Shown: positions 62,999 through 64,000 of the stretch, one piece after another
How positions within the stretch are numbered: the first letter of the stretch is position 1
How the letters are laid out: every line of letters begins with the position of its first letter
Source: Litsea cubeba
Taxonomy: Eukaryota; Streptophyta; Magnoliopsida; Laurales; Lauraceae
DNA length: 64,000 nucleotides
Assembly (NCBI GenBank): GCA_012931725.1
Contig: CM022945.1
Coordinates: 104,004,432-104,068,431 of the forward strand
Direction of reading: 5' to 3'
The notes under the pieces: model-generated
Told to the model about the DNA's origin: nothing
Database searches by the model: none
Seen by the model: the letters and a program-made list of their open reading frames with translations, nothing else
Translations under genes and position numbers: made by a program

Positions 62999-64000
62999 CA
63001 TCGGGCGTTTGTGCAGGGTGTTTACCGTAGAAAGGGAAGAAGAAAAGATGAATTTTCGTGTACCTGCGTCATTGTTGTTTGGTTTGGGGAGAAGTCGATG
63101 GAGGAAAGTGCCCAAAAGTGCCTGGTTTCCATGCCAGAAAGTATCTGAAGTTCCTACTTGTGGTGGGGAAAATACAGATGTGAATGCATTTTCTCTTCTG
63201 CGCGTTTACAAAATACACTCCTAATATAAAAATAATCCATGGAAACCATAATACGCAAATGACTCGATTTAAAAAAAAAAAAAAAAAAAGTAGTAAAGGT
63301 CCAAGATTTATACCTATAGTTAATTGGGGTCTGGGTTTAGATCAACTTTTAGATCCATTTTTAATTCCAGTATCGAGTACCGGCTCGAAGGAGTTCATAC
63401 TAGGGAATCTGGGAGGTGTATCATAATAGGTATTTTAAGTATAATATATTTGCCTACCAACAAAAAAAAGAAGCATACTATATTTGTGATTGAATTACTA
63501 AATTCCGATCTCCTCTCCCCTCCATGTGCATGCAATCCCTTTATCCAGCGTGTGTCAAGTTTAACTCTCACATTAGTTGGGTCTCTCAAGGGTCTAGCAA
63601 ATTTGGCTTATAACCGGAAAAAAAAGTTCAATGTTTGAGTTAAAATTTATAGTAACAAATGTTTAAGGCCCTCTCACCAAGTCATTGTTAATATCATTTT
63701 TTTCGTTTTCTTTCCCGAAAGTAATAAATGGAAAGAAAATCCGATCATCAATGTCGTCTAACAACCTGTTTTTGTTAAACAAATATATAAACTTGTTCAT
63801 ATGGTAAAAACAAGGATGAACATCTTAATTGTAGAATTAGTTGATGGACGGCTTATATCGGATTAAATAAATACAATCTTTATTATTTGTTGGAGGAGAA
63901 ATAACGCTTAAAGGGTTAAAAAAGAATTCAAAAGAACAAAAATGGCCTTCAAGTTCTCATAATGGAAATAAGAGTTGTCTTGTGGGACGCGTTAGGTGGG
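62960..64000 (-). repeat. Right arm of the large inverted duplication
   Basis: Reverse complement of 57570-58600, containing an inverted M2 MITE (63003-63215), an A-run (63272-63289) and the GGACGGCTTATA / TTGTGGGACGCG landmarks. It is cut by the window end. Confidence 0.85.
63003..63215 (-). mobile_element. MITE family M2, copy 3
   Basis: Reverse complement of 58347-58555: GGCGTTTGTGCAGGGTGTTT at one end and GTGAATGCATTTTCTCTTC at the other. No nested hairpin. Confidence 0.75.

Overview
This is nuclear DNA from a seed plant, almost certainly an angiosperm. The evidence is plant-type transposons (Tnt1-like Ty1/copia, CACTA, MULE, BED-finger hAT), GT-AG introns, and captured fragments of plant gene families (BIG5-type ARF-GEF, nuclear poly(A)-binding protein PABN, receptor-like cytoplasmic kinase VII, a glutaredoxin-family protein). 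The species cannot be read from the sequence. No intact ordinary host gene is visible; the window is a satellite edge followed by about 60 kb of nested mobile elements around copies of one small, mostly decayed gene family.

Layout. 1-3840: satellite with a three-monomer higher-order repeat. 4660-6962: Pack-MULE carrying glutaredoxin-like and BIG5-like fragments. 7.1-12.7 kb: hAT-like debris, repeated flanks of a glycine/asparagine-rich gene family (called family G here) and an LTR. 12.7-14.75 kb: a DNA-transposon-like block holding a clean 915-bp solo LTR. 15.65-27.48 kb: inverted family G copy split by a 10.6-kb CACTA element. That element carries PABN exons and was itself hit by a copia element, which was then hit by a 2.3-kb solo LTR. 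27.6-32.2 kb: decayed hAT transposase gene with a CACTA-type MITE inside, and MITEs. 32266-34970: second Pack-MULE, with a 9-bp target duplication and an RLCK-VII fragment. 35691-41306: full-length Tnt1-like copia with nearly identical LTRs but a broken reading frame. 44716-57029: LTR element without pol (LARD-like) interrupted by a 9.6-kb CACTA element (46538-56136). 57.5-64 kb: an inverted duplication around another family G copy.

How the parts relate. The best-preserved gene is the second gene of the 46538-56136 CACTA element. It has 12 exons, stays open throughout, and joins a plant-transposase-like region to a C-terminal ULP1/C48 protease-like domain. Its partner gene (TNP2-type) keeps both ends but has lost the catalytic core. 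Relative ages follow from nesting and LTR divergence: the LARD-like element (about 21 differences in 463 bp) predates the CACTA element inside it, and the copia at 35691 (3 substitutions in 290 bp) is much younger. Several LTR-like segments carry arrays of short perfect palindromes, each with a different core, which is the most unusual pattern in the window.
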